64,000 nucleotides of DNA, taken from contig CAWBWO010000002.1 of assembly GCA_963792445.1 (NCBI GenBank), positions 434,001-498,000 on the forward strand. Reading direction: 5' to 3'. The notes under the pieces were generated by a model. It searched no databases, was not told the DNA's origin, and saw nothing but the letters and a program-made list of their open reading frames with translations. The DNA comes from Rummeliibacillus sp963792445. Lineage in GTDB: Bacteria > Bacillota > Bacilli > Bacillales_A > Planococcaceae. Both the position numbers and the translations under genes were made by a program. This document shows positions 1 through 8,461 of this stretch, one piece after another (position 1 is the first letter of the stretch; every line of letters starts with the position of its first letter).

Positions 1-919
1 GTGTTTCAACATATTCTTTAATACGGCCATGTTGCACTTCTTTAATTAGTTTCACAGTATCTAAATCAATGCCGTTTGGATCGTAAATGTAACCATTTGA
101 ATCAGAACAAGCAACAACTTTTGAGCCAAGTTCTTGTGCTTTTTCAATGGCATAAGTAGATACATTACCTGAACCAGATACGACAACAGTTGCACCATCG
201 AAAGTCGCACCAATTTCATTTAACATTTCTTGTACAAAGTAAACACAACCATAACCAGTTGCTTCTTTACGAGCTAAAGAACCACCAAAACGAGGTAATT
301 TACCAGTAATCACGCCTGGTTCATATGCGCCGCGAATGCGATTGTATTGACCAAATAGGTAACCAATTTCACGTGCTCCCACACCGATGTCACCAGCAGG
401 AACGTCAACATCTGGACCGATATATTTATGTAATTCTGTCATAAATGCTTGGCAGAAACGCATGATTTCGGAGTCTGATTTTCCTTTAGGATCAAAATCT
501 GATCCACCCTTAGCACCACCAATAGGTTGTCCAGTAAGAGAGTTTTTGAAGATTTGTTCGAAGCCTAAGAATTTAATGATACTTTCGTTTACAGATGGAT
601 GGAAGCGTAAACCACCTTTATAAGGTCCAATTGCTGAACTGTATTGTACACGGTAACCGCGGTTTACTTGGATTTTCCCTTGATCATCTTCCCAAGAAAC
701 ACGGAATTTTACTACACGTTCTGGTTCAACGATACGTTCTAAAAGGCTTGCTTCCATAAATTCAGGACGTTGTGCGAATACTGGTGTTAAAGAATAAAGA
801 ATTTCTTTAACTGCTTGTAGGAATTCCGGTTCATGAGAATTGTGTTCTAGAAGATAGTTATATACCCCATCGATATATTCTGTTGCTACTTTTTGAGATT
901 CTGACATTGCTGTGACCAT
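1..919 (-). CDS. gdhA: NADP-type glutamate dehydrogenase GdhA (C-terminus cut by window edge)
   Basis: Catalyses the reversible reductive amination of 2-oxoglutarate to glutamate in the cytosol. About 306 N-terminal residues are visible of a family usually near 450. The reading frame shows the substrate-binding stretch GPYKGGLRFHP, the catalytic-lysine motif PIGGAKGG, and then the Rossmann segment VVVSGSGNVS. The ATG at 919 follows an upstream AGGTTATTTT ribosome-binding stretch (minus strand). The length, the N-terminal hexamer-type sequence and the motifs favour the NADP-dependent biosynthetic class over the RocG/GudB catabolic class. The 3' end lies outside the window, so gene neighbours on that side are unknown. 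Confidence 0.93.
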   Translation of the reverse strand, partial: MVTAMSESQKVATEYIDGVYNYLLEHNSHEPEFLQAVKEILYSLTPVFAQRPEFMEASLLERIVEPERVVKFRVSWEDDQGKIQVNRGYRVQYSSAIGPYKGGLRFHPSVNESIIKFLGFEQIFKNSLTGQPIGGAKGGSDFDPKGKSDSEIMRFCQAFMTELHKYIGPDVDVPAGDIGVGAREIGYLFGQYNRIRGAYEPGVITGKLPRFGGSLARKEATGYGCVYFVQEMLNEIGATFDGATVVVSGSGNVSTYAIEKAQELGSKVVACSDSNGYIYDPNGIDLDTVKLIKEVQHGRIKEYVET

Positions 920-1200
920 TTAAAATAACCTCCCATGAATTTTTTACTTATAAACATATATTAGACGTAATCATGTGAATTTTCAAATAACTAAAATAGA
1001 TGAAATGTATAACGAAAATAGATTAATTCATGCAAAAATGATATATTATCAGTAATGAAATCGCTAACATTTTTGGCAATCAAGTAAGATTTTGATAAGA
1101 AAAAACTTTAATCAGTGGCATTTCTTCCACTGGATGTTAAGAAACGCAGGCTTAAAATCCCTACTTTACATTGGAACGTCTGTGGGACTGAACCAATCGG

Positions 1201-1296
1201 GCAATAACGGGCAGTTATCCTTGAGAAAAGTTTCATTTGTAACAGGGAATGTAACAGGGAAGCCTTGATGATTTGGATGTTACTGCCCGTTATTGC
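1201..1296. repeat. Intergenic inverted repeat, 15-bp perfect arms
   Basis: Left arm GCAATAACGGGCAGT at 1201-1215 is the exact reverse complement of ACTGCCCGTTATTGC at 1282-1296, with about 66 bases between them. The arms sit in the 407-bp gap between gdhA and the YaiI/YqxD gene, and the right arm ends about 30 bases before that gene's start. The gap between the arms contains a short GTAACAGGGA direct duplication. It lacks a T-run, so it is not an ordinary terminator. It could be a miniature mobile or REP-like element, or a long-range regulatory fold. Confidence 0.6.
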
Positions 1297-1326
1297 GGGA
1301 TAAATAGAGAATAGGAGGGCAAGGAG

Positions 1327-1776
1327 ATGACAAAAGTTTGCATAGATGCTGATGGTTGTCCAGTAATATCAGAGACCATTCAAATTGCAAGGGAATTTCA
1401 ATTTGATGTCACGATCTTTTGTGATACCTCCCATTATTTTGATATAGAAGGTGTCAAAACGGTGATGGTTTCTAAAGGCGCGGATGCAGCAGATTTTGCT
1501 TTAGTTAATCAAATAAAAAAAGGAGATATTACAATAACACAGGACTATGGTCTTGCTGCTATGGCATTAGCAAGAGAGGCATATGTGATGAATCAAAATG
1601 GTTTGCGATATACTTCTGAAAATATCGATCAACTCTTAAATTCGCGCCATCTAAACCAAAAAATCCGCCAAGCTGGTGGACGTACAAAAGGACCTAAAAA
1701 GCGAACGAAAGAAGCAAATGATAAGTTTATTCAAAACTTTCGACAATTATGTGAACAAGTGGCGAATAATAAATAA
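1327..1776 (+). CDS. YaiI/YqxD family protein (UPF0178, DUF188)
   Basis: A 149-residue cytosolic protein with the family's hallmark N-terminal motif DADGCPV (residues 7-13), then a GADAADFAL segment and a TQDYGLAAMAL segment. These conserved acidic residues resemble PIN/NYN-type nuclease folds, but no activity has been shown for the family to my knowledge. A basic C-terminal tail (GGRTKGPKKRTKE) is typical of members and fits nucleic-acid contact. The ATG is preceded by a strong AGGAGGG ribosome-binding site. It stands alone, ending at a strong hairpin terminator. Confidence 0.9.
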   Translation: MTKVCIDADGCPVISETIQIAREFQFDVTIFCDTSHYFDIEGVKTVMVSKGADAADFALVNQIKKGDITITQDYGLAAMALAREAYVMNQNGLRYTSENIDQLLNSRHLNQKIRQAGGRTKGPKKRTKEANDKFIQNFRQLCEQVANNK

Positions 1777-1787
1777 TACCTATAAAA

Positions 1788-1826
1788 ATCAAAAAGCTGG
1801 TAGTGTAAAAACTACCAGTTTTTGAT
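1788..1826 (+). terminator. Rho-independent terminator after YaiI/YqxD gene
   Basis: Hairpin with stem CTGGTAGT/ACTACCAG, extended by ATCAAAAA/TTTTTGAT around one bulged G. The U-rich tail lies within the extended stem on both strands. Confidence 0.8.
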
Positions 1827-1967
1827 TTAATTCACCTATTGATGTTAGTTAACATAGAAGATTAGAAATGATTGAGTGTGAGAAAGTAAAAGTAATGCTG
1901 ATTCCACATCGAAATCAAATGACGTGAAATGGACAGTAAAGAAAGATTGAATCATTGGGAATTTTTA

Positions 1968-2792
1968 CTAAAGCTTAGTCACTTCTTCCACTGTTTGTTC
2001 TACTTCTTTACGAGTCATCTTTTCGTGACCTTTCAGCATTGCATCTAGTGTTTTATGAGCTAAAGCTAATGGGATTTTGCAGAACATTAAAATACTGCGT
2101 TTTGAAATACTTCTATTATATTCATCAGCTTTGGCTAAATTTTCTTTCGCATAATTAAACAGATCATCTCGCGTCCAACCTTCAGGAACAAAGCTTACAC
2201 CACGACCTTTGTCCTCATCTTGATTGCGTAAGATATTAACTGCTTGTAAACCACGTCCATAACCAATTGCAAGCTCACGGTCGGTTTTGATTCCTTCTTT
2301 CCAAAACCAAATATCGGATAGCATTGTGCCAACTAGACCTGCCACATAATAAGTATAGTCATCTAAATCTTCTCTTGTTTTAACAATCCATCCTTTTGAA
2401 GCCCATTTAGCCATGCCTGTTGCCATTTCACTAGTTGAAGCAGCTACAGTATCGCGAATTTCTTCTGGGCAAAGAGTTAGCCAATCTGCAAGTCGCAATG
2501 TTACTTCAGGTAATTGATTTGCATAAGGTTCTAACAATTTCATATATGCGGTATGATCAAAAGGTTTTAATAATAACTTACTCGTTTCAATCAATAATTC
2601 AGATTTAACATTATTAGATAATTCTTCATGATCCTCAATTTCATCAATCGCACGCATACATAGGTATGCAGTTGCAACTGTAGTTTTTAACTCCTTTTCT
2701 AAAAAAGTTATAGGGATAAAGAAAGTACGGCTTGTTGCCTTTAATACTGCTATAGCTTCTTTATAAAGTTCTTTTTGTTTTGGTTGGGTCAC
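1968..2792 (-). CDS. yisP: YisP-like phytoene/squalene synthase family protein
   Basis: A 274-residue member of the head-to-head prenyl synthase fold. The first Asp-rich motif is intact (DEIED, residues 50-54). In the second motif the usual first Asp of DxxED is Asn (LRNQDED, N190 to D194), followed by KGRGVSF. This Asp-to-Asn change is, as I recall, what distinguishes B. subtilis YisP, reported to act as a farnesyl-diphosphate phosphatase giving farnesol rather than as a condensing synthase. I therefore infer farnesol formation, not carotenoid synthesis. No other isoprenoid gene is nearby. The GTG start at 2792 is chosen because CGGAGGAA lies 9 bases upstream; an ATG 10 codons earlier has a poorly spaced site. 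Confidence 0.82.
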   Translation of the reverse strand: MTQPKQKELYKEAIAVLKATSRTFFIPITFLEKELKTTVATAYLCMRAIDEIEDHEELSNNVKSELLIETSKLLLKPFDHTAYMKLLEPYANQLPEVTLRLADWLTLCPEEIRDTVAASTSEMATGMAKWASKGWIVKTREDLDDYTYYVAGLVGTMLSDIWFWKEGIKTDRELAIGYGRGLQAVNILRNQDEDKGRGVSFVPEGWTRDDLFNYAKENLAKADEYNRSISKRSILMFCKIPLALAHKTLDAMLKGHEKMTRKEVEQTVEEVTKL

Positions 2793-3032
2793 TTGAAACT
2801 TCCTCCGTTCAATATAAAGCATTACCTCTATCGTATATCAAATTTAGCAAAATAGAAAATTAAATCTACATTCTCAAATCAAATTTCATACTTGTATTTC
2901 TTGTTGATTAACTAGAATTTTCTCTAGCAAATAGTTTAATACTAATTTCATTATAGTATGAAAGGATTTGTAAATTGCTACATATCCGCTGTTCACTTTA
3001 TTTTTAGATAAAAAGCTTTATTTATGTAAGCA

Positions 3033-3061
3033 TTTTCAATATATATCCAATATGCTATAAT
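3033..3061 (+). promoter_or_regulatory. Candidate sigma-A promoter for coaW
   Basis: TTTTCA at 3033-3038, a 17-base spacer and a perfect TATAAT at 3056-3061, about 125 bases before the coaW start. The rest of the 2793-3184 gap is AT-rich with no further ORF. Confidence 0.5.
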
Positions 3062-3184
3062 GGGAGAAATTATTGATTAATGATAGAGTTATTATTGCCA
3101 ATTAAAACAGGGATACCTGAATTGAATTGCATAATCGAAAACACCAGAGTAAAGTGTTAGTGGGCTATTATAAAGGAGATTTTT

Positions 3185-4015
3185 ATGAATAGAGTAATAG
3201 GAATAGATGCTGGGGGAACACTTACTAAATTGGCATATTTAAATGAAAATAATGAAATACAGCTTAAGCATTTTCCCTCAAATGATTTGCCAGCTGTCTT
3301 AGAATGGATTCAACGACAATCAGACATTGAAGAAATTGGTCTTACTGGTGGTAGAACAGGTCAAATAATGAAAATGTTAGATACGGATAAATCAATTCAT
3401 TATATTGTTGAGTTCGAAGCGACTTTAAAAGGTGTACGCTATCAACTAGAAAGAGATGGCCATCAATTTGATAAAAGTATTATCACCAATGTTGGTACAG
3501 GAACTTCGATTCATTATATGGATGGAGAAAAGCATATGAGAATAGGAGGGACAGGTGTAGGTGGTGGCACTTTAATCGGTCTCTCAGCATTAACAACGGG
3601 TATACAGAATTATAAAGAAATACTCGATCTTGCTAAAAATGGTAAACGAAAAGGGATCGATTTATTGGTGGAAGAAATTTTTGAAGGGATCGATACACCA
3701 AAAGAATTAAAACCCACATTAACCGCCAGCAATTTCGGTAAAGTTGGATTAGATGAAACTTCAACATATGAACCACAAGATATTCTTGCAACAGTACAGG
3801 GGTTGGTTGGAGAAGTAATTACCACATTAAGTATTCAATTAGCAGACCAAATGGATGTTGAACATATTATCTATATTGGAACAACATTAGATAAAAATGA
3901 AAAATTGCAAGAAGTTATTGCCAACTATACGATTTTAAAGAAAAAAACACCGGTATTTTTACAAGATCATGGCTTCAGTGGAGCTGTAGGTGCATTAATT
4001 AATATTATCGAGTAG
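3185..4015 (+). CDS. coaW: Type II pantothenate kinase CoaW
   Basis: Phosphorylates pantothenate with ATP, the first step of coenzyme A synthesis. The 276-residue sequence begins with the acetate/sugar-kinase-fold phosphate-binding motif GIDAGGTLTK, followed by GLTGGR, NVGTGTSIHY and the glycine-rich GGTGVGGGT. This is the staphylococcal/bacillus type II pattern, related to eukaryotic PanK and distinct from CoaA and CoaX. The ATG follows AAAGGAGATTTTT. It is a single-gene unit with its own promoter and a strong terminator. Confidence 0.93.
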   Translation: MNRVIGIDAGGTLTKLAYLNENNEIQLKHFPSNDLPAVLEWIQRQSDIEEIGLTGGRTGQIMKMLDTDKSIHYIVEFEATLKGVRYQLERDGHQFDKSIITNVGTGTSIHYMDGEKHMRIGGTGVGGGTLIGLSALTTGIQNYKEILDLAKNGKRKGIDLLVEEIFEGIDTPKELKPTLTASNFGKVGLDETSTYEPQDILATVQGLVGEVITTLSIQLADQMDVEHIIYIGTTLDKNEKLQEVIANYTILKKKTPVFLQDHGFSGAVGALINIIE

Positions 4016-4062
4016 TAAAAGACTTAATGGCCATCCTTTGATAGGCTATTAAGTCTTTTATA
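4016..4062 (+). terminator. Terminator after coaW
   Basis: Perfect 13-bp stem TAAAAGACTTAAT (4016-4028) with ATTAAGTCTTTTA (4048-4060). Confidence 0.85.
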
Positions 4063-4184
4063 TGTGGCTTGTGAGGTTATTTTTTGTAATGAATTCATCG
4101 ATTTTTTATCACGATTTGTGATAAAATGCCTTGAAAAGGTCATAATAATAACTGTTCATCTTAGAATACGGAAATAATTACAAA

Positions 4185-4577
4185 CTATACCTTTCCTTTT
4201 TGAATGCCTTGACGAGCAAGAGCATCTGCCGCTTTGTTTTGCGAATCTGGAATCCATTTAATAAAGAACAAATCGAATTGTTGAGAAATTTTTAAAGCTT
4301 CCTCTAAGTAAGGTTTATATTCCTCGTTTTTTACAAATTCCTTTTCAATGGAAGCTACGACGATTTTGGAATCTGACCGCACAGAAATCATGCCAGTAGA
4401 TAATTTTGCTGCTTCCTGTAATCCACGGATTAGTGCCTTAAATTCAGCAATATGATTATTGGTTATACCGATGGGTTCACTGATTTTAACTTGGTGGCCT
4501 TCACCTTTTATAAATATACCAATTGCACTTGGACCAGGATTTCCCGCACTTGCTGCATCGATATATACTTCTAACAT
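4185..4577 (-). CDS. RNase HI-like protein (YpdQ type)
   Basis: A 130-residue reverse-transcriptase-like/RNase H fold protein. The four carboxylates expected for two-metal catalysis are visible: Asp in YIDAASAGNPG (residue 7), Glu in AEFKALIRGL, Asp in VRSDSKIVV and Asp in AADALARQG. It should cleave RNA in RNA-DNA hybrids, although B. subtilis YpdQ-like proteins may be weak or inactive. The ATG at 4577 follows GGTGGTGATGAA; the open frame extends 36 codons further upstream but without a ribosome-binding site. It is divergent from the Zn-finger gene, matching a ypdQ-ypeQ style arrangement. Confidence 0.85.
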   Translation of the reverse strand: MLEVYIDAASAGNPGPSAIGIFIKGEGHQVKISEPIGITNNHIAEFKALIRGLQEAAKLSTGMISVRSDSKIVVASIEKEFVKNEEYKPYLEEALKISQQFDLFFIKWIPDSQNKAADALARQGIQKGKV

Positions 4578-4665
4578 TTCATCACCACCAGTTCCAATTA
4601 TATACTTGCATAGTATCACAAATCGGTAGTAGAATAAAAAAATACTGCAAAAGAGGTGATTCCAT

Positions 4666-4863
4666 TTGATCGAGCAAAGCACCATCGTAAAAGAGATCGA
4701 TGAACTCCTAGAAACTTATTGCGAAGGTTGTTTAGTCAAAACACAAATGCGAAAAGAACGCGGCAAAGCCGGTGCACATAAATTTTGTATAAACTCTTGT
4801 ACAGTTGGTGAGCAGTTACAGTTTTTAGGGCAAGAATTATTAAAAGTGTATACAAAATCATAA
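4666..4863 (+). CDS. Small zinc-finger protein (YpeQ type)
   Basis: A 65-residue protein with a C-x2-C pair (CEGC) and a second Cys pair in HKFCINSC, enough for one structural zinc site. Function is unknown. The start is TTG at 4666, placed 5 to 7 bases after AAGAGGTGAT; no ATG is available in frame. It is divergent from the RNase H-like gene with 88 bases between the starts, and ends at a strong terminator. B. subtilis YpeQ, also a small zinc-finger protein, is the closest relative I can name. Confidence 0.85.
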   Translation: MIEQSTIVKEIDELLETYCEGCLVKTQMRKERGKAGAHKFCINSCTVGEQLQFLGQELLKVYTKS

Positions 4864-4892
4864 ATTTTATTTAAAATATAAATTTGTTGAGG

Positions 4893-4927
4893 AAAAACAC
4901 CATAAGATGGTCTTATGGTGTTTTTTT
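4893..4927 (+). terminator. Terminator after Zn-finger gene
   Basis: Stem AACACCATAAGA / TCTTATGGTGTT with a 3-base loop, then seven T. Confidence 0.88.
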
Positions 4928-5011
4928 AAAGATTGAAGAGTAACGAAAATGCTTTGAATTTAAGTAGTTCATATTTTTTTTGAAATTTTCAAATTAATTT
5001 GGTGAAATGTA

Positions 5012-5040
5012 TTGACTATTATTAGGATAATTTGTACACT
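5012..5040 (+). promoter_or_regulatory. Sigma-A type promoter for aspartate kinase
   Basis: TTGACT at 5012-5017, a 17-base spacer, TACACT at 5035-5040. The gene starts 63 bases downstream. No lysine riboswitch (L-box) structure was recognised in this short leader. Confidence 0.55.
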
Positions 5041-5102
5041 GTGAAAAAACAACTGTTTCTTATAGAAGTACAATTTTAAATATAATGTAAGGATCTGATG
5101 AG

Positions 5103-6470
5103 ATGAAAGTTTGTAAATTTGGTGGAACTTCAGTCGCTAATGCAGAACAGATCAAAAAAGTAGCGGCAATTGTTCAATCTGATGCCACTCGTAGAATCGT
5201 TGTTGTTTCTGCTCCAGGAAAAAGATATAGCGAAGATATTAAGGTTACGGATTTATTAATCGAACTAGCTGAAACTGTTATTTCAGGCGCAGCTTTTGAA
5301 AATAAACTACAAAATGTTGTTTCAAGATATAAAGAAAATGCAATAGGTTTAGGAGTAGACCTTTCCATTGTTGATGTTATCGAGGCAGATTTACATGCAC
5401 GTATTGATGAAGCTTCTAAAGTAAGTAGCGAGTATTTACTAGATACATTAAAAGCTAGTGGTGAAGATAATAGTGCGAAGATGATTGCTCAATTTTTCAA
5501 TAGTATTGGCATAAAAGCAAAATATGTCAGTCCAAAAGAGGCGGGGCTACTTGTTAGTGATGCTCCTGAACGAGCTCAGGCGTTACCAGAAGCTTTTATT
5601 AATTTAAGTCATTTAAAAGATTCAGAAGAGATCATTGTCTTCCCAGGATTCTTTGGTTATACGAAGGCTGGCGTTTTACGTACATTTGATCGCGGTGGCT
5701 CTGATATTACTGGTTCAATTGTGGCAGCTGCTGTTCGGGCAACTGTATATGAAAACTTTACAGATGTCGATTGTGTATTTAGTGCAAATCCAAAAGTGGT
5801 AAACAACCCGGCAGAAATCAAAGAGATTACATACAGAGAAATGCGAGAACTTTCTTATGCAGGTTTTTCTGTATTTCACGATGAAGCGTTAATGCCTGTT
5901 GTAAAACTAGGGATCCCTGTAAACGTTAAAAATACAAATAATCCATTAGCAGAAGGTACGAAAATTGTTCCTAAACGACATGAACATCACAGACCAGTTA
6001 CTGGCATAGCAGCAGATTCTGGTTTTTCAATTCTATATGTAAGTAAATATTTGATGAATCGAGAAATTGGCTTTGGACGCAAACTGCTCCAAATTCTCGA
6101 AGAAGAGCATATTTCATATGATCATACTCCATCAGGTTTAGACGATATCTCTGTGATCATGCGTAACCATCAACTAACTCCTGAAAAAGAGGAGCGAATT
6201 ATCAAACGTGTTTATAGTGAATTACATGCAGATGATGTATACTTCCGCAGCGGCTTTTCAATGATTGTCGTGGTCGGAGAAGGAATGAATAACAACACTG
6301 GCTTAGCAGCACGCGCAGCAAATGCTATTTCGAGAACAGGTGCGAATATTGAAATGATTAATCAAGGATCTTCTGAGGTTAGTCTATCATTTGGCGTTCA
6401 AGAAAAATTCGAAAATGTTATTTTACAAGCATTGTATAATGAATTTTTTGCTGTCGTAGGAGTACAATAA
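5103..6470 (+). CDS. Aspartate kinase (YclM/ThrD type)
   Basis: Phosphorylates L-aspartate to start the lysine/threonine/methionine branch. The 455-residue protein has the kinase motif KFGGTS at residues 5-10, the substrate motif FDRGGSDITGS near 200, and a C-terminal pair of ACT domains from about residue 300 (TGIAADSGFS, MIVVVGEGM) that would bind effector amino acids. Length and sequence match the B. subtilis YclM (ThrD, aspartokinase III) class, a single long polypeptide, rather than the alpha/beta LysC class with an internal start. Monocistronic, with promoter and terminator. Confidence 0.92.
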   Translation: MKVCKFGGTSVANAEQIKKVAAIVQSDATRRIVVVSAPGKRYSEDIKVTDLLIELAETVISGAAFENKLQNVVSRYKENAIGLGVDLSIVDVIEADLHARIDEASKVSSEYLLDTLKASGEDNSAKMIAQFFNSIGIKAKYVSPKEAGLLVSDAPERAQALPEAFINLSHLKDSEEIIVFPGFFGYTKAGVLRTFDRGGSDITGSIVAAAVRATVYENFTDVDCVFSANPKVVNNPAEIKEITYREMRELSYAGFSVFHDEALMPVVKLGIPVNVKNTNNPLAEGTKIVPKRHEHHRPVTGIAADSGFSILYVSKYLMNREIGFGRKLLQILEEEHISYDHTPSGLDDISVIMRNHQLTPEKEERIIKRVYSELHADDVYFRSGFSMIVVVGEGMNNNTGLAARAANAISRTGANIEMINQGSSEVSLSFGVQEKFENVILQALYNEFFAVVGVQ

Positions 6471-6479
6471 ATTTGTTCG

Positions 6480-6513
6480 AACAACGCCTTTTACCTAAAG
6501 GCGTTGTTTTTTT
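6480..6513 (+). terminator. Terminator after aspartate kinase gene
   Basis: Stem AACAACGCCTTT / AAAGGCGTTGTT followed by a T-run. Confidence 0.9.
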
Positions 6514-6645
6514 AGAAAAAAGTGAAATTTATAAAAAAATATTAAAACTTTTTTTATAATTACGCAGTGAAAATAATATATTAATAATAGCTAAAAGTTG
6601 CTTTTATTCTATGATTTGCTATAAATTTAGAATAGTAAGAAAAAA

Positions 6646-6699
6646 CAGGAGGTGAATTCTCTACGTTGAAGTCGTTTTGACGTAGAGAGACCGTATTTG
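6646..6699 (+). promoter_or_regulatory. Leader with SD, 4-codon mini-ORF and hairpin before CorC-type gene
   Basis: A consensus ribosome-binding site AGGAGGTGA lies about 40 bases before the TTG start of the next gene, too far for normal use. Between them is a perfect 9-bp hairpin, TCTCTACGT (6658-6666) with ACGTAGAGA (6680-6688). The SD is instead ideally placed for a TTG at 6666, which opens TTG-AAG-TCG-TTT-TGA (MKSF). Either the hairpin brings the SD close to the real start, or the mini-ORF couples translation by reinitiation. Confidence 0.5.
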
Positions 6700-8004
6700 G
6701 ACATTGAAATAGCCAGTAATTTAATTCTGTTTGTTATTTTAATCGCGATGACTGGATTTTTTGTCGCAACAGAATTCGCCATTGTAAAAGTGAGGCCTAC
6801 GCGAATTGATCAACTGATAACAGAAGGCAGCAAAAAAGCGATAAAGGCTAAAAAGGTGTTATCACATCTGGATGAGTATTTATCCGCTTGTCAGTTAGGG
6901 ATTACGATTACAGCACTTGGATTAGGTTGGATTGGTGAACCTACTGCTGAGAAATTGTTGCATCCACTATTTGTATTGCTAAGTATTGAAGGGAATACTG
7001 CTGCTGTTCTATCCTTTATAGTTGCATTCTCAGTTGTTACATTTTTACATGTGGTAGTAGGTGAATTAGCGCCAAAAACCTTAGCGATTCAACAAGCAGA
7101 AATGATTACCTTGCGTTTTACAGGGATGCTTATACTCTTCCATACCATCATGTATCCATTTATCAAGATATTAAATGGATCAGCAAGAGTTTTGACGAGT
7201 ATATTTGGCTTGAAAATGCAGTCAGAAGGTGAAGACGTCCATAGTGAAGAAGAATTACGAATGATTTTAAACGATAGCTATAAAAATGGTGAGATTAATC
7301 CTTCTGAATATAAATTGATGAACCAAATTTTTGAGTTTGACGAAAGAATTGCAAAAGAAGTGATGGTTCCTCGAACGGAAATTGTAAGTATTGATAAAGA
7401 AACGACATTAGATGAAGTTTTTGAGTTGATTAATGTAGAGCAATATACAAGATATCCTGTTACAGATGGGGATAAAGACCATGTGATTGGAATTGTTAAT
7501 ATGAAGCAGCTTCTTTCTGCTCTTATTTTAGATAAAGAAAATAGAACGAAAACAGTTGAAGAATATCTGCAACCAGTCATTCGTATTATTGAAACCGTTC
7601 CAATTAATAGCCTTCTTGTGAGATTTCAGAAAGAAAGAATTCATATGGCTATTTTACTTGATGAATACGGTGGTACATCAGGGATTGTCACGATAGAAGA
7701 CATCATTGAGGAAATCGTTGGTGAAATTCGAGATGAATTTGATGGTGATGAACTACCAGAAATTCAAAAAGTGGCGGATGGACATTTCAGTTTTGATGGA
7801 AAAGTATTACTTAATCAAGTAAATGATATGTTGGGCTTGCAAATTGATGAAGAAGATATTGATACAATTGGTGGTTGGTTTATGTCGCATCAAGATAATG
7901 CTAAAAAAGGCGATTTCTTTGAAGCGGATGGATTCCAATTTATCGTAAATGAAGTGAATAAACATCAAATTGTCAGAATTGAGGCAAAAAAAGTTAGTGC
8001 ATAG
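6697..8004 (+). CDS. Hemolysin/CorC (CNNM) family membrane protein
   Basis: A 435-residue integral membrane protein. Residues 1-190 form the CNNM/DUF21 transmembrane domain with about four hydrophobic segments and the conserved SACQLGITI and ELAPKTLA stretches. A cytosolic CBS pair follows at about 200-330 (EVMVPRTEI, VIGIVNM, LDEYGGTSGIVTIEDI) and a CorC/HlyC C-terminal domain from about 345. Bacillus relatives (YhdP/MpfA group) are implicated in magnesium efflux or homeostasis, which I infer here. The start is TTG at 6697; see the unusual leader upstream. Confidence 0.9.
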   Translation: MDIEIASNLILFVILIAMTGFFVATEFAIVKVRPTRIDQLITEGSKKAIKAKKVLSHLDEYLSACQLGITITALGLGWIGEPTAEKLLHPLFVLLSIEGNTAAVLSFIVAFSVVTFLHVVVGELAPKTLAIQQAEMITLRFTGMLILFHTIMYPFIKILNGSARVLTSIFGLKMQSEGEDVHSEEELRMILNDSYKNGEINPSEYKLMNQIFEFDERIAKEVMVPRTEIVSIDKETTLDEVFELINVEQYTRYPVTDGDKDHVIGIVNMKQLLSALILDKENRTKTVEEYLQPVIRIIETVPINSLLVRFQKERIHMAILLDEYGGTSGIVTIEDIIEEIVGEIRDEFDGDELPEIQKVADGHFSFDGKVLLNQVNDMLGLQIDEEDIDTIGGWFMSHQDNAKKGDFFEADGFQFIVNEVNKHQIVRIEAKKVSA

Positions 8005-8005
8005 A

Positions 8006-8045
8006 AAAAAGCTATTCAGTCATTTGGCTGAGTAGCTTTTATTTT
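8006..8045. terminator. Bidirectional terminator between CorC-type gene and csp
   Basis: Stem AAAAGCTATTCAG (8007-8019) with CTGAGTAGCTTTT (8028-8040). A-run and T-run flank it, so it can serve both convergent genes. Confidence 0.85.
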
Positions 8046-8249
8046 TTAGGATAATTTAATTACATTTGCCGCTTGGGGACCACGGTTTCCTTCGATAATA
8101 TCGAATTGCACATCTTGTCCTTCCTCTAACGTGCGAAACCCTTCTTCTCGAATGCCAGTGAAATGGACAAAAACGTCATCACCATTATTGTACTCGATAA
8201 AACCATACCCTTTTTCGTTATCGAACCATTTGACTTTCCCTTGATGCAT
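8046..8249 (-). CDS. Cold-shock protein (CspA/CspD family)
   Basis: A 67-residue single cold-shock domain that binds single-stranded RNA/DNA and melts RNA secondary structure. RNP1 is seen as KGYGFIE and RNP2 as DVFVHF, and the sequence opens with the usual GKVKWFDNEKGYGF. The ATG at 8249 follows GGGAGGAACGCGA; the open frame runs 15 codons further upstream but without a site. The normal length for the family is 65-70 residues. Confidence 0.95.
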   Translation of the reverse strand: MHQGKVKWFDNEKGYGFIEYNNGDDVFVHFTGIREEGFRTLEEGQDVQFDIIEGNRGPQAANVIKLS

Positions 8250-8461
8250 TCGCGTTCCTCCCAACAACAAAATTCGAATTCTCGCTAATATCAATACACA
8301 TTGATGGATAAACTATACCTGATTACATAAAAATTGTCAATTCATTGTCGATGCATAGGCTTAATTGCTGAATATTCTATTTTATAGTATGGTAAAGGTA
8401 ACAAAAGAGTGAGTAAAATAGAACACTCACCAAAACTTTTTTAACGAAAGTAGGAGCTGCT

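Noticed and set aside
8407..8440. GTGAGT/ACTCAC hairpin followed by T-rich DNA before fhs, as a possible riboswitch or attenuator
   Set aside because: The stem is only 6 bp, the T-run is displaced, and no conserved aptamer block could be recognised.
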